This document shows, piece after piece, positions 37,877 to 47,067 of a stretch of 47,882 bases of DNA (its first letter is position 1; every line of letters begins with the position of its first letter). Source of the stretch: Blastochloris sulfoviridis (lineage in GTDB: Bacteria > Pseudomonadota > Alphaproteobacteria > Rhizobiales > Xanthobacteraceae); contig NZ_VWPL01000024.1 in the NCBI RefSeq assembly GCF_008630065.1, positions 1-47,882 of the forward strand, written 5' to 3'. The notes beneath the pieces are model-generated. The model saw only the letters and a list, made by a program, of their open reading frames with translations. It ran no database searches and was not told the DNA's origin. The translations under genes were made by a program, and so were the position numbers.

Positions 37877-38269
37877 TCACTCGCGCTCGTCGTCGTCGTT
37901 GTTCTGGGGCGGCACCAGCCCTTCCAGCCCGCGCAGCAGATCCTCTTCGGTCATGCGGTCCATCGCCACGTCGGAATCGTCGGACTCCATGCCGGCGGTG
38001 CCGGCGATCAGCGGCACGGCCTCGGCCTCGGGCTCGTCGACCTCGGTGAACTTCTGGAGCGAGTGGATCAGCTCCTCCTTGAGGTCGCCCGGCATGATCT
38101 GCTGGTCGGCGATCTCGCGCAGCGCCACCACCGGGTTCTTGTCATTGTCGCGGCTGACCAGGATCGGCGCACCGGCCGAGACCATGCGGGCGCGGTGGCT
38201 GGCGAGCAGGACCAGCTCGAAACGGTTCTCGACCTTGTCGACGCAATCTTCGACGGTGACGCGAGCCAT
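37877..38269 (-). CDS. rpoZ: RNA polymerase omega subunit
   Basis: Protein of 130 residues. The N-terminus [29 protein letters not shown] is the omega signature and [11 protein letters not shown] completes the fold. The acidic C-terminal extension is typical of alphaproteobacteria. It assists assembly of RNA polymerase and, in many bacteria, forms part of a ppGpp site, matching its position upstream of rsh. The ATG at 38269 is preceded by 'gtggag'. Confidence 0.97.
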   Translation of the reverse strand: MARVTVEDCVDKVENRFELVLLASHRARMVSAGAPILVSRDNDKNPVVALREIADQQIMPGDLKEELIHSLQKFTEVDEPEAEAVPLIAGTAGMESDDSDVAMDRMTEEDLLRGLEGLVPPQNNDDDERE

Positions 38270-38594
38270 CGGTCGTCACTCCACATTCTTCGGCGTTTGG
38301 ATGATACGTGTCGCGTACACGAAACAGTCGCGGCATGCAAGAAGCGCATCCAACCCTGCGGCAAACCGCTTTGCAGAGGGCGGAACTCCTGCTACGCATA
38401 ATTTCCGGTTTCATGCGCGAACAATAGTATCGCAATCATGAGGTTATTCGGACATCGATTTCATTCACACGATGTGAAGCCGGCATTGCAAATGTCCGCC
38501 TAACCGGTCACCGACGCTGGCCTGGCCAGCGGAACATGTTGTTGCAGAGCACAAATCCGGGTCAAGCCCACCTTGGCCGAAAGGAAGTAAGAGT
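38270..38594. other. Divergent promoter region rpoZ / NYN gene
   Basis: 325 bp without a gene. It should hold the rpoZ promoter (minus strand) and the NYN-UDG promoter (plus strand). A palindrome at 38464-38478 is listed separately. Confidence 0.5.
38464..38478. promoter_or_regulatory. Small palindrome TTCACA-cga-TGTGAA
   Basis: Perfect 6-bp arms with a 3-base centre, 117 bp upstream of the NYN gene start. An operator is possible; no matching regulator is visible. Confidence 0.35.
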
Positions 38595-39206
38595 ATGACC
38601 GCTTCAGCCGAAAAAATTGCTTTATTCATCGATGGCGCCAATCTGTACGCAACGGCCAAGTCGCTCGGCTTCGATATCGACTATAAGCGACTGCTGAAAG
38701 AGTTTCAGGGCCGCGGCTATGTCCTCCGAGCGTTTTATTATACCGCCCTGATCGAAGACCAAGAATATTCTTCGATCCGCCCGCTGCTCGATTGGCTCGA
38801 CTACAATGGCTACACGGTGGTCACCAAGCCCACCAAGGAGTTCGTCGACCAGTCCGGCCGCCGAAAGGTCAAGGGCAACATGGACATCGAGCTCGCGGTC
38901 GATGCCATGGAGCTCGCCGAGCATCTCGATCACATGGTTTTGTTCTCCGGCGACGGCGACTTCCGGTCGCTGGTGGAAGCGGTGCAGCGGCGCGGCGTGC
39001 GTGTGTCGGTTGTATCGACCGTCTCCACCCAGCCGCCGATGGTGGCCGACGAATTGCGCCGCCAGGCCGACGAGTTCGTCGACCTCGCGACGCTGGCCAC
39101 CAAGATCGGCCGCGACCCGGCCGAGCGGGCCGCCCGCCAGGGCGACCACACGCCGAACTTCCTGCGCCGCCCGGTGACCCCGGCGACGGCTGACGACGAC
39201 ATCTGA
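38595..39206 (+). CDS. NYN domain (LabA/DUF88) putative ribonuclease
   Basis: Protein of 203 residues with a PIN-like NYN nuclease fold. Conserved acidic positions are visible: FIDGANL (Asp13), GNMDIELAVDAM (Asp97, Asp103) and LFSGDGDF (Asp120, Asp122), which together would bind metal. The C-terminal 40 residues are a disordered tail. The ATG at 38595 has a strong 'aaggaag' site. The stop lies 2 bp before the ATG of a uracil-DNA glycosylase gene, so the two are an operon. The substrate is unknown; RNA processing is the family inference. Confidence 0.92.
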   Translation: MTASAEKIALFIDGANLYATAKSLGFDIDYKRLLKEFQGRGYVLRAFYYTALIEDQEYSSIRPLLDWLDYNGYTVVTKPTKEFVDQSGRRKVKGNMDIELAVDAMELAEHLDHMVLFSGDGDFRSLVEAVQRRGVRVSVVSTVSTQPPMVADELRRQADEFVDLATLATKIGRDPAERAARQGDHTPNFLRRPVTPATADDDI

Positions 39207-39208
39207 CG

Positions 39209-39865
39209 ATGCTCGCGACGCCGGAGCCGGAGCGGGCGTGCGCCTTGTGCCCCCGGCTGGCCAGCTTTCGCACCGGCAACCGCGCCGCCTGGCCGGACTG
39301 GTACAACGCGCCCGTGCCATCGTTCGGGCGCGCCGACGCGCGGCTGCTGGTGGTCGGCCTCGCGCCTGGGCTGAAGGGCGCCAACCGCACCGGCCGGCCG
39401 TTCACCGGCGACTATGCCGGCGACCTGCTCTACGCCACCCTGCTCGAGTTCGGACTGGCCGAGGGCACCTATGGCGCGCGCCCCGACGACGGGCTGGCGC
39501 TCAAAGAGACGCGAATCACCAACGCCGTGCGCTGCGTGCCGCCGGAGAACAAGCCGACCGGCGGCGAGATCGCCACCTGCCGCCCGTTCCTGGCCGCGCT
39601 GATGGACGCCATGCCGCAGCTTCAGGCCGTGGTCGCGCTGGGGCGCATCGCCCACGACACCACGCTGACCGCGCTCGGCGCCCGCCCGGCCTGGCACCCG
39701 TTCGGCCACGGCGCCGCCCACGCGGTGGGGCGGGTGACGATCTTCGACAGCTATCACTGCTCCCGCTACAATACGAACACCGGCCGGCTGACGCCGCAGA
39801 TGTTCCGCGCGGTGTTTTCCGCGGTGCGCGCCCACCTCGAGCGCGCCGGCGCCGCGGTGGCCTGA
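39209..39865 (+). CDS. Uracil-DNA glycosylase, family 5 (UDGb) type
   Basis: Base-excision repair enzyme of 218 residues. Iron-sulfur ligands are Cys11, Cys14, Cys109 and Cys124. Motif A is GLAPGLKGANRTGRPFTGD (about 50-68), which lacks the polar Asp or Asn of families 1 and 4 and fits UDGb; the leucine-loop region contains DSYHCSRYNTNTG. It would remove uracil and possibly hypoxanthine from DNA. Coupled to the NYN gene with a 2-bp gap. Confidence 0.9.
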   Translation: MLATPEPERACALCPRLASFRTGNRAAWPDWYNAPVPSFGRADARLLVVGLAPGLKGANRTGRPFTGDYAGDLLYATLLEFGLAEGTYGARPDDGLALKETRITNAVRCVPPENKPTGGEIATCRPFLAALMDAMPQLQAVVALGRIAHDTTLTALGARPAWHPFGHGAAHAVGRVTIFDSYHCSRYNTNTGRLTPQMFRAVFSAVRAHLERAGAAVA

Positions 39866-39895
39866 GCAGAAAGTTTCCGGGCCAACACCACACTG

Positions 39896-40001
39896 GAGCA
39901 TTTTCCGCGCAAGTGGATACCGGTTGCGCGAAAGAAAATGCGACAAACCAGAAACTTGGAGCGTGGTCCGATCTGATGCAGTCAGATCGGATCACGCTCT
40001 A
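39896..40001. repeat. RIME-like 106-bp element (simple copy)
   Basis: From 'gagcattttccgcgcaag' to 'gatcacgctcta', with the palindromes 'ataccggt' region and 'gatctgatgcagtcagatc'. It is the counterpart of the nested copy at 32118, here between uracil-DNA glycosylase and superoxide dismutase. Confidence 0.85.
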
Positions 40002-40044
40002 ACGGCTCCCGGCCAGTTTCTGGTTTCGAGCTTCGCCCTCGAAG

Positions 40045-40170
40045 CCCCCTGCCCCCGACCCCTCCCCACCATTCACTGCGTTCATGGGGGGAGGGGAGAA
40101 GAGGCATCCCGCTTCTCCCCTCCCCCCGCGAGCTTCGCGAGCGGTGGGGAGGGGTCGGGGGTGGGGGGTG
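40045..40170. repeat. Family C palindromic repeat (GC-clamped variant)
   Basis: Arms 'ccccctgcccccgacccctc' and 'gaggggtcgggggtgggggg', with two inner G/C-rich hairpins ('ccattcactgcgttcatgg', 'cgagcttcgcgagcgg'). It forms one large palindrome 44 bp after the RIME-like element. Confidence 0.8.
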
Positions 40171-40218
40171 CGCAGAACGCCCCGCGCGCGTCGTCTGCAT
40201 GCAGCCGCCCGCGGCAGC

Positions 40219-40236
40219 GCACACGCTTGCGTGTGC
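40219..40236. promoter_or_regulatory. Perfect hairpin upstream of the SOD gene
   Basis: GCACACGC-tt-GCGTGTGC, a perfect 8-bp inverted repeat 70 bp before the SOD start. Operator or mRNA hairpin; not attributable to a known regulator. Confidence 0.4.
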
Positions 40237-40305
40237 GTGATCTTTCCGTCGTCATCCACGTTGATAACGCGCTGCATGTCGCGGCACCCTCCCCCGGAGA
40301 CTGCC

Positions 40306-41037
40306 ATGATCAGACGCGAGATCGACAGACGCGATGCCCTGAAGGCCCTGGTGGCGATGACGGCGGCCGGCTTCGCCGGCCACAGCGGCCTTGCCTTCGC
40401 CCAGCCCACGGCGTCGGGCGGGCCGTTCACGCTGCCGCCGCTGGGCTATGACTACGCTGCGCTCGAACCCCATATCGACGCGCAGACCATGATGATCCAC
40501 CACCAGCGCCACCACGGCGCCTATGTCGCCAACGCCAATGCGCTGGCCGCCAAATATCCCGCGCTCGGCGCAAGGCCCATCGAGCAGACGCTGGCCGACC
40601 TCGGCTCCGTGCCGGACTCGATCCGCACCGGCGTGCGCAACAATCTCGGCGGCCACTGGAACCACAGCTTCTTCTGGGACTTGATGCGTCCCGGCGGCGC
40701 CAGGGAGCCCACCGGCCCGCTCAAGGCGGCGATCGACGCCGACCTCGGCGGCCTGACCCAGATGCGCGACCAGCTCGACGCCGCGGGGCTCGGCCGGTTC
40801 GGCTCAGGCTGGGCGTGGCTGATCGTCGACAAGGACAAGAAGCTGCGGATCCTCTCCACCCCCAACCAGGACAGCCCGCTGATGGACGGCCAGTCCGGCA
40901 TCGTGCTCGGCGTCGATGTGTGGGAACATGCCTACTATCTGAAGTATCAGAATCGCCGAAAGGACTACCTCACCGCCTGGTGGAACACCGTCAACTGGGA
41001 CACCGCAGGGGCGAACTACCGCCGAGCGGCGGCGTAA
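40306..41037 (+). CDS. Exported Fe/Mn superoxide dismutase
   Basis: Protein of 243 residues that dismutates superoxide. Metal ligands fit His65, His120 ([10 protein letters not shown]), Asp204 and His208 ([11 protein letters not shown]); Gln188 in TPNQDSP favours manganese over iron. Unlike most Fe/Mn SODs it has an N-terminal signal of about 32 residues, [20 protein letters not shown] ending near AFA-Q, with a twin-arginine pattern, so the enzyme probably works outside the cytoplasm. The ATG at 40306 follows 'cggaga'. Confidence 0.93.
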   Translation: MIRREIDRRDALKALVAMTAAGFAGHSGLAFAQPTASGGPFTLPPLGYDYAALEPHIDAQTMMIHHQRHHGAYVANANALAAKYPALGARPIEQTLADLGSVPDSIRTGVRNNLGGHWNHSFFWDLMRPGGAREPTGPLKAAIDADLGGLTQMRDQLDAAGLGRFGSGWAWLIVDKDKKLRILSTPNQDSPLMDGQSGIVLGVDVWEHAYYLKYQNRRKDYLTAWWNTVNWDTAGANYRRAAA

Positions 41038-41157
41038 CGCGACACGGGACCGGACGGCGCGCTGTCGCTTCATTCCGGTCGATCCGAGCGTCCGGCCCGG
41101 CACCGCCGGACCGGGCGTTCCACGGGACACCCCGGTCCCGAACCGAAGAAGGACCAC

Positions 41158-41835
41158 ATGCACGACACCTCCCGCGCTCCGCAGCCCGCCGACTCCAGCA
41201 AGCCCGCCGACGACGCCTTCAAGCCAGAAGACGCCTTCAAGCCCGTCATCGACGCCGTGTGCGTCTATTGCGGCTCGTCGGACGGCAGCGCGCCGGTGTT
41301 CGTCGAGACCGCGCGCACGTTCGGCCGGCTTCTCGCCGAGCACGGCATCCGCCTCGTCTATGGCGGCGGCAGCATGGGGCTGATGGGCACGGTGGCGCAC
41401 GCCGTGGCCGACGCCGGCGGCCGGGTGACCGGCATCATTCCGCGCTTCCTGGTCGAGCGCGAATTCGCCTTCGAACACGCCGAGGAGATGATCGTCACCG
41501 ACGACATGCACGAGCGCAAGCGGCTGATGTTCGAGCGCGCCGACGCCTTCGTCGCGCTGCCCGGCGGCATCGGCACGCTGGAGGAACTGGTCGAGCAGTT
41601 GACGTGGGCCCAGCTCGGCCGCCACCGCAAGCCGATCCTCATGGCCAATGTCGACGGCTTCTGGGATCCGCTGCTGGCGCTGCTCGACCACATGCGCACA
41701 AATGCGTTCATCCGCCCGCAATGGGAGGTGCGGCCGCTGGTGGCCGCGCACGTCCACGACATCATCCCGATGCTGCGCGCCGCCGCCCGCCCGCCGCTCG
41801 TCGCCGAGGAGCGCGAGATCGCCCGGCAGATGTGA
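41158..41835 (+). CDS. LOG-family phosphoribohydrolase (TIGR00730)
   Basis: Protein of 225 residues. Family motifs are CVYCGSSDGSAP, YGGGSMGLMG (about 68-77), the active pair Arg120-Lys121 and PGGIGTLEE (135-143). Characterised members release cytokinin-type bases from nucleoside monophosphates; other bacterial homologues act as nucleotide 5'-monophosphate nucleosidases. The N-terminal 30 residues are an extension with a repeated AFKP unit encoded by a short duplication. 'gaagaagga' lies before the ATG. Confidence 0.92.
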   Translation: MHDTSRAPQPADSSKPADDAFKPEDAFKPVIDAVCVYCGSSDGSAPVFVETARTFGRLLAEHGIRLVYGGGSMGLMGTVAHAVADAGGRVTGIIPRFLVEREFAFEHAEEMIVTDDMHERKRLMFERADAFVALPGGIGTLEELVEQLTWAQLGRHRKPILMANVDGFWDPLLALLDHMRTNAFIRPQWEVRPLVAAHVHDIIPMLRAAARPPLVAEEREIARQM

Positions 41836-41837
41836 GG

Positions 41838-42128
41838 CGCCCGGCGCAATACGCTGCCGTTACGCTATCGTTCTTGCGCCCTGCGGATTCGCGTCGACGG
41901 ATTCACGTCGTCCCGGGCGAGGCGCGAGCCGAGACCCGGGACCGTCCGCAGGAAAAGTCACCCTCCTGAAAACGATCCCGGCTCGCGCGGCTTCGCCGCT
42001 TGGCCGGGATGACGAACGCACAGAGCGTAGCGGAATGCGTAGGGTGGAATAGCGAAGCGTATTCCACCACACGCACGGCCTGCGCGGCGCAATACGCTGT
42101 CGCTATTGCGCCCTACGGATTCACGACG
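41838..42128. repeat. Intergenic repeat cluster with family A copy 5
   Basis: A family A copy (about 41906-42015) is flanked by a different short repeat: 'ggcgcaatacgctg' / 'ttgcgccct-cggattc' occurs at about 41844 and again at 42088. The inner segment 42038-42117 is bounded by CGTAGGG and CCCTACG with 'ggtggaatagcgaagcg' and 'tattccacc' arms. No gene is present. Confidence 0.75.
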
Positions 42129-42132
42129 CGCT

Positions 42133-43728
42133 TCACGCCGCGGCGCCCACCCGCACGAGCTGATAGACGATCGAATCCATCAGCGCCTGGAACGACGCGT
42201 CGATGATGTTGGGCGACACGCCGACCGTCGTCCACGTCTCGCCATCGGCGGCGCGCGAGGTGATGAGCACGCGCGTCACCGCATCCGACCCGCCGCGGAA
42301 GATGCGCACGCGGTAGTCGACCAGTTCGAGATCGCGGATCAGGCCCTGGTACTTGCCGAGATCCTTGCGCAGCGCCACGTCGAGCGCATTGACCGGGCCG
42401 TTGCCCTCGGCCGCCGAGATCACCTCCTCGTCGCCGATCTTCACCTTCACGATCGCCTCGGCCACCGTGACCAGCTTGCCGACCGCGTTCCAGCGCCGCT
42501 CGACATTCACCGAGAAGCGCTCGACCTTGAAGAACTCCGGCACCTCGCCCAGCACGCGCTTGGCAAGCAGGAAGAACGACGCGTCGGCGCCCTCATAGGC
42601 GTAGCCCTCGGCCTCGCGCTCCTTGATCTCGTCGAGCATGCGCGAGATGCGCGGGTCGTCGCGATTGATGGAGATGCCGAGCCGCTCCAGCTCCGCCAGC
42701 ACGTTCGACTTGCCGGCCTGGTCCGACACCAGCACCTTGCGGCGGTTGCCGATGCGCTCGGGCGCCACGTGCTCGTAGGTCGCCGGGTTCTTGGCGATGG
42801 CCGAGGCGTGGATGCCGGTCTTGGTGGCGAACGCGCTCTCGCCGACGAACGGCGCGTAGCGGTTCGGCGCGCGGTTGATCATCTCGTCGAACACGCGGCT
42901 GACATGGGTGAGGCTGGACAGCGCCTCGTCCGACACGCCGGTATCGAAGCGGTTGGCGAACTCCGGCTTCAGCTTCAGCGCCGGAATGATGGTGGTGAGG
43001 TTGGCGTTGCCGCAGCGCTCGCCGAGCCCGTTCAGCGTGCCCTGCACCTGCCGCACGCCGGCCGCCACCGCCGCCAGCGCGTTCGCCACCGCGCAGCCGC
43101 AATCGTCATGGGTGTGGATGCCGAGATGATCGCCCGGCACGACGCGCACCACCTCCGACACGATGCGGCTGACCTCCTCCGGCAGCGTGCCGCCATTGGT
43201 GTCGCACAGCACCACCCAGCGCGCGCCGGCCTCATACGCCGTCTTGGCGCAGGCCAGCGCGTATTCCGGATTGGCCTTGTAGCCGTCGAAGAAGTGCTCG
43301 CAATCGACCAGCGCCTCGCGCCCGCGCGCCCGCGCCGCGGCAACGGACTCGCGGATGCAGTCGAGGTTCTCCTCGCGCGAGATGCCGAGCGCGACGTCGA
43401 CGTGATAGTCCCAGCTTTTCGCGACGAAGCAGATGGCGTCGGCCTCCGCGTCGAGCAGCGCGTTGAGGCCGGGATCGTTGGAGGCCGAGCGCCCGCCGCG
43501 CTTGGTCATGCCGAAGGCGGTGAAGGTGGCGTTGAGGTTTTTCTTCTCGCTGAAGAAGCGGGTGTCCTGCGGATTGGCACCGGGATAGCCGCCCTCGATA
43601 TAGTCGATGCCGAGCCCGTCCAGCATCGCCGCCACCGCGGCCTTGTCATCGAGGGAGAAATCGACGCCATTGGTCTGCGCGCCGTCGCGCAGAGTGGTGT
43701 CGAACAGATAGACGCGCTCGCGGCTCAT
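42133..43728 (-). CDS. cimA: (R)-citramalate synthase
   Basis: Protein of 531 residues of the isopropylmalate synthase-like family. It begins VYLFDTTLRDGAQTNGVDF, has DYIEGGYPGANPQDTRFF, CDTNGGTLPEEV, the metal motif HTHDDCGCAVANALA, and VQGTLNGLGERCGNANL; the C-terminal LeuA-dimer regulatory domain spans about 400-531. The GGYPGANP segment distinguishes citramalate synthase from LeuA. It makes citramalate from pyruvate and acetyl-CoA for isoleucine synthesis. The ATG at 43728 is preferred to an upstream in-frame start at 43791, which gives a non-homologous tail. Confidence 0.93.
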   Translation of the reverse strand: MSRERVYLFDTTLRDGAQTNGVDFSLDDKAAVAAMLDGLGIDYIEGGYPGANPQDTRFFSEKKNLNATFTAFGMTKRGGRSASNDPGLNALLDAEADAICFVAKSWDYHVDVALGISREENLDCIRESVAAARARGREALVDCEHFFDGYKANPEYALACAKTAYEAGARWVVLCDTNGGTLPEEVSRIVSEVVRVVPGDHLGIHTHDDCGCAVANALAAVAAGVRQVQGTLNGLGERCGNANLTTIIPALKLKPEFANRFDTGVSDEALSSLTHVSRVFDEMINRAPNRYAPFVGESAFATKTGIHASAIAKNPATYEHVAPERIGNRRKVLVSDQAGKSNVLAELERLGISINRDDPRISRMLDEIKEREAEGYAYEGADASFFLLAKRVLGEVPEFFKVERFSVNVERRWNAVGKLVTVAEAIVKVKIGDEEVISAAEGNGPVNALDVALRKDLGKYQGLIRDLELVDYRVRIFRGGSDAVTRVLITSRAADGETWTTVGVSPNIIDASFQALMDSIVYQLVRVGAAA

Positions 43729-43754
43729 GGGGTTCGGTCCTTGGGTTCCTGTGC

Positions 43755-44234
43755 TCACAGGGTCTTCTTCATGGTGGTGTTGCCGAGCCATTCGTCGCCC
43801 AGCACTTTGGTGTTGCGCCGCTCCGGCGAATAGCCGCGATAGCGGAAGAACGGCTCGGCAGTGTCGCTCGCCTCGACCTCCAGCGCCGTTGCGCCGCGCG
43901 CGGCGGCAAGCTTCTCCAGCGCATCGATCAGCGCCGTCGCCACGCCCTGCCGCGCCATCTCGGGATGCACGTAGAGCATGTCGATCGTCCGGTTGCCTTC
44001 GAGCGAGGCAAAGCCGGCAATCTCGCCGCCGACGGTGGCGACCAGCGCGAGCTGATCCGCAAGGCGCTCGGCCAGTTCGTCCACGTCGAGCGTGGCGATC
44101 CAGGCGGCAAGCTGCGCCTCGGAATAGTCCTCGGCCGCGAGCTCGGCGACCGACGCCTCGAACAGCGCCGTCAGCGCCGGCGCATCCGCCGGCAGATAGG
44201 GCCGGAGCGCGATGGTTGGCTTGGATTGGGCCAT
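43755..44234 (-). CDS. GNAT family N-acetyltransferase
   Basis: Protein of 159 residues with the GNAT fold: LRPYLPADAPALTALFEAS at the start, RTIDMLYVHPEMARQGVATALIDALE containing the acetyl-CoA motif (R/Q-x-x-G-x-A, about 94-99) and ATALEVEASDTAEPFFRYRGY. It resembles the YafP/PhnO group. The ATG at 44234 is preferred. It is followed on the same strand, after 26 bp, by cimA. The substrate is unknown. Confidence 0.88.
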   Translation of the reverse strand: MAQSKPTIALRPYLPADAPALTALFEASVAELAAEDYSEAQLAAWIATLDVDELAERLADQLALVATVGGEIAGFASLEGNRTIDMLYVHPEMARQGVATALIDALEKLAAARGATALEVEASDTAEPFFRYRGYSPERRNTKVLGDEWLGNTTMKKTL

Positions 44235-44264
44235 GAGATCACCTCGCACGGCTTGAAGGCGCGG

Positions 44265-44840
44265 TCATTGCACGGCCTCCTGGATCCGCGAAAACACGCC
44301 TTCGGCGTTACCAAGTACGTCGTTGTTCCAGAAGCGCAGCGTGCGAAAACCGCTGTCAGCAAACCATGCCTCGCGCCGCTGATCGCGCATGGAGCCGGCG
44401 TGCTGGCCACCGTCGACCTCAATGACAAGCCGCCGATCGAACGACAGGAAGTCCGCGACATAGGGACCAAGCGGCACCTGCCGGCGGAATTTCGCGCCGG
44501 CAAGGCGGCGGTCACGCAGCAGCCGCCACATCGCGCGCTCGGCCTCGGTCATCTCGCGGCGCAACGCACGAGCGCGGATGATGGCGGCATGCCGCTCGAT
44601 AGTGTCTTGGTCATCACCTGCGGTGCCGCGCGACGCCCCCTTCCCTCTCCCCTCGCGGGAGAGGGTGGCGCGAGCAACGCGAGCGCCGGGTGAGGGGGAC
44701 TGCACGCTGGCAACAGAGGCCCCCTCACCCGCCTCGCGATCATTCGATCGCTCGGCACCCTCTCCCGCAAGGGGAGAGGGAAAGCGCTCGGCCGTTGCTC
44801 CCTCACATGAGGCAGATTTTCGCTGACGAGGTGGCTTCAT
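44265..44840 (-). CDS. DUF559 (Vsr-like) endonuclease with repeat-derived N-terminus
   Basis: The conserved domain (about residues 90-190) has [48 protein letters not shown] and [12 protein letters not shown], the DUF559/Vsr-type endonuclease fold with the acidic catalytic signature EVDGGQH. From the ATG at 44840 the frame runs 191 residues, and the first half (about 15-70) is translated from a family C palindromic repeat. That ATG overlaps the cysS stop as ATGA, which argues for translation from there; a start nearer the domain (for example in REMTEAE) cannot be excluded. Role unknown, possibly DNA repair. Confidence 0.75.
   Translation of the reverse strand: MKPPRQRKSASCEGATAERFPSPLAGEGAERSNDREAGEGASVASVQSPSPGARVARATLSREGRGKGASRGTAGDDQDTIERHAAIIRARALRREMTEAERAMWRLLRDRRLAGAKFRRQVPLGPYVADFLSFDRRLVIEVDGGQHAGSMRDQRREAWFADSGFRTLRFWNNDVLGNAEGVFSRIQEAVQ
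44639..44784. repeat. Family C palindromic repeat inside the DUF559 reading frame
   Basis: 'ccctctcccctcgcgggag' at the left, 'ctcccgcaaggggagaggg' at the right and the 'cgccgggtgagggggactgc' / 'ccccctcacccgcctcgcg' centre match the intergenic copy at 11750. The minus-strand frame stays open through it. Confidence 0.85.
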
Positions 44841-46300
44841 CGCGCCACCTTCCAGGTGGTGGTGAGTTCGCCGGTGGCCGGATCCTTGGCGTCCATCAGC
44901 GCGATGCCCTTGGCCGCCAGCTCGTCGCGGATGCGGTCGGACTCGGCGAAGTTCCTGGCCTTGCGCGCGGCGAGGCGCGCCGCGATCAGGCGACCGATGT
45001 CCGCCTCGTCGATGCCGCCCAGCGCCTGCAGCACCGCGTGCTCGCGCCCTTTCTGCCATGCTGCGAACTGCGCGCGATCGAAGCCGAGGAAGGCGAGGTT
45101 GCGCCCCAATTCCTCGGCGTCCTGACCCTGCTGCGGCACGCGGATGTGGTTTCGCAGCGCGTGCAGCTCAGCGATCGTCTTGGGCGTGTTGAGATCGTCG
45201 GAGAGCGCCGCGATGACCGCCGGCGAAGGCTCGGCCGGCTGGTCCGGCGCGGCGAGGCGGAACCAGTCGTCGAGCGTATTCGTGCTTTCGTTCAGGCCCT
45301 CGACGGTCCAGTCGATCGGCTGGCGGTAGTGCGTCTTGAGCATGGCGAGGCGCAGCACGTCGCCGACCCAATTCTGCCCACCGAACCTGTCGCTCGCCAA
45401 CAATTCCCGGATGGTGATGAAGTTGCCGAGCGACTTCGACATCTTCTCGCCTTCCACCATCAGGAAGCCGTTGTGCATCCAGAAGTTCGCCATCCGCTCG
45501 GTGCCGAAGGCGCAGCAGCTTTGCGCGATCTCGTTCTCGTGGTGCGGAAACACGAGGTCGATGCCGCCGCCATGGATGTCGAACATCTCGCCCAGCAGCG
45601 CGCCGGACATCGCCGAGCACTCGATGTGCCAGCCCGGCCGGCCGAAGCCCCAGGGGCTCTCCCAGCCCGGCTCCTTCTCGGGGTCGGAGGGCTTCCACAG
45701 CACGAAGTCCATGGGATCGCGCTTGTAGGGCGCGACATCGACGCGGGCGCCGGCCACCATCTCGTCGAGCGAGCGGCGGGCGAGCCGGCCATAGGCCGGC
45801 ATCGAGGGCACGTCGAACAGCACGTGCCCCTGCTCGACATAGGCGTGGCCGCGCGCGATCAGTCTCTCGATGATCTTGACCATGTCGAGCGCGGACGGCT
45901 CGGGCCGGCACACGAAGTCGGTGGCGCGCGGCTCGTGGGTCGGGCGCAGGCAGCCCAGCGCGTCGACATCGGCGTGGAACTGGGCGAGCGTCTGGTCGGT
46001 CAGCGCCCGGATCTCGGCGGTGAGCGGGCGTTCATGCGTCCAGCGCTCGAAGGCGCGCTTGTTGATCTTGTCGTCGACGTCGGTGATGTTGCGCACATAG
46101 GTGACGTGGTCGGCGCCATAGAGGTGGCGCAGCAGGCGGAACAGCACGTCGAACACGATCACCGGCCGGGCGTTGCCGATGTGGGCGAAGTCATAGACGG
46201 TCGGCCCGCAGACATACATGCGCACGCCGCGCGCCGGATCGAGCGGGGCAAAGAGCCGTTTTTCGCGCGTCAGCGTGTCGTAGAGCTTGAGTTCCGCCAC
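44837..46300 (-). CDS. cysS: Cysteinyl-tRNA synthetase
   Basis: Class I aminoacyl-tRNA synthetase of 487 residues. Zinc ligands are Cys31, Cys228, His253 and Glu257, with the same spacing as in E. coli; HIGN (40-43) and KMSKS (286-290) form the ATP site. [22 protein letters not shown] is diagnostic. The start is a GTG at 46300 ([10 protein letters not shown]) with 'aggggg' upstream; the open frame to 46708 is not homologous. The stop overlaps the DUF559 ATG. Confidence 0.97.
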   Translation of the reverse strand: MAELKLYDTLTREKRLFAPLDPARGVRMYVCGPTVYDFAHIGNARPVIVFDVLFRLLRHLYGADHVTYVRNITDVDDKINKRAFERWTHERPLTAEIRALTDQTLAQFHADVDALGCLRPTHEPRATDFVCRPEPSALDMVKIIERLIARGHAYVEQGHVLFDVPSMPAYGRLARRSLDEMVAGARVDVAPYKRDPMDFVLWKPSDPEKEPGWESPWGFGRPGWHIECSAMSGALLGEMFDIHGGGIDLVFPHHENEIAQSCCAFGTERMANFWMHNGFLMVEGEKMSKSLGNFITIRELLASDRFGGQNWVGDVLRLAMLKTHYRQPIDWTVEGLNESTNTLDDWFRLAAPDQPAEPSPAVIAALSDDLNTPKTIAELHALRNHIRVPQQGQDAEELGRNLAFLGFDRAQFAAWQKGREHAVLQALGGIDEADIGRLIAARLAARKARNFAESDRIRDELAAKGIALMDAKDPATGELTTTWKVAR

Positions 46301-46695
46301 AAGTATCCCCCTGCCGGACCGGCGGAGGCGCTCGCGATGGGTAAAGCGGGGCGTCCGCGGCCGGATATTCCTCAGCCGCCGATAATCTGTGCGACGATGG
46401 CACAGCGCGATGTGACGCGATTTCCCGTCATGGCCGGCACCGTGATCACCCCGGCAGAGCTTGTCAAGCGCCAGAATGGCGGCCGGCCACAAAGATGCCC
46501 CGCCATCGCCGCACCAGACGAAAAACTCCGACTTGTTTTGGAACCTTTCACCAAGAATTCTGTTAGGCAAATCTCTTGGCGAGTCATGAACCTCGTACGC
46601 CTTACAGACGACGCAAGAACAGCGCGCGCAACGACAGCAAGCGCATGAATAGCACGCGACAGAAGAAACCACATACGCTGCGTCAGGAAGGCACC
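46301..46695. other. Divergent promoter region cysS / small gene
   Basis: 395 bp without a supported gene. The part from about 46500 is relatively AT-rich and includes TTGTCA and TTGTTT-like hexamers. It should hold promoters for cysS (minus) and the 81-residue protein (plus). Confidence 0.45.
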
Positions 46696-46941
46696 ATGAC
46701 AAGATCACCCCGTCCGCGATTCCCCGATCCCACCGAGACGCGCGTCAGCGAACATGTGGAGAGCGACGGGACGCGCGTGGTGGTGATTCTGCCGAGCCTC
46801 GACACGTTGCTCGGCGTGGTCGGCTTCTCGCGCTCGGATGCCATCATGCTGCCGGGCGAGGCTCCGCCGGTCGATGGCTGGTCGCTGTTCGGCCGTCGCC
46901 GGCTCGGCCGGCTGTTGCGCCTGCCCTTCGGGCTGCACTGA
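46696..46941 (+). CDS. Small protein of unknown function
   Basis: Protein of 81 residues. A basic N-terminus ([10 protein letters not shown]) precedes a beta-rich core ([21 protein letters not shown]) and a very basic end ([15 protein letters not shown]). The ATG at 46696 has a strong 'aggaagg' site at the right distance, the main support for it being a real gene. The frame is open further upstream but without a ribosome site. No family is recognised. Confidence 0.55.
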   Translation: MTRSPRPRFPDPTETRVSEHVESDGTRVVVILPSLDTLLGVVGFSRSDAIMLPGEAPPVDGWSLFGRRRLGRLLRLPFGLH

Positions 46942-46980
46942 TCCCGCACAGTTCAAACGCCTGAGAATGACTGAGGCGAA

Positions 46981-47067
46981 ATCCGGCCGACAGGGCCGGA
47001 TTCTCGTTGTCCCCTCGCCGAAAAGCCCGTTTCCGGTGTCCCGAAGGGATCCACCGGACACCCAATG
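46981..47067. repeat. Family B palindromic repeat (partial copy 4)
   Basis: Contains 'ccggccgacagggccgg', 'ccgtttccggtgtcccgaa' and 'gggatccaccgg'. The right arm reads 'ggacaccc' where other copies have 'ggaaaccg'. Confidence 0.7.

Noticed and set aside
44840-45059. Extension of the DUF559 protein upstream into cysS
   Set aside because: This part is the wrong frame of cysS; the ATG overlapping the cysS stop is the natural limit.
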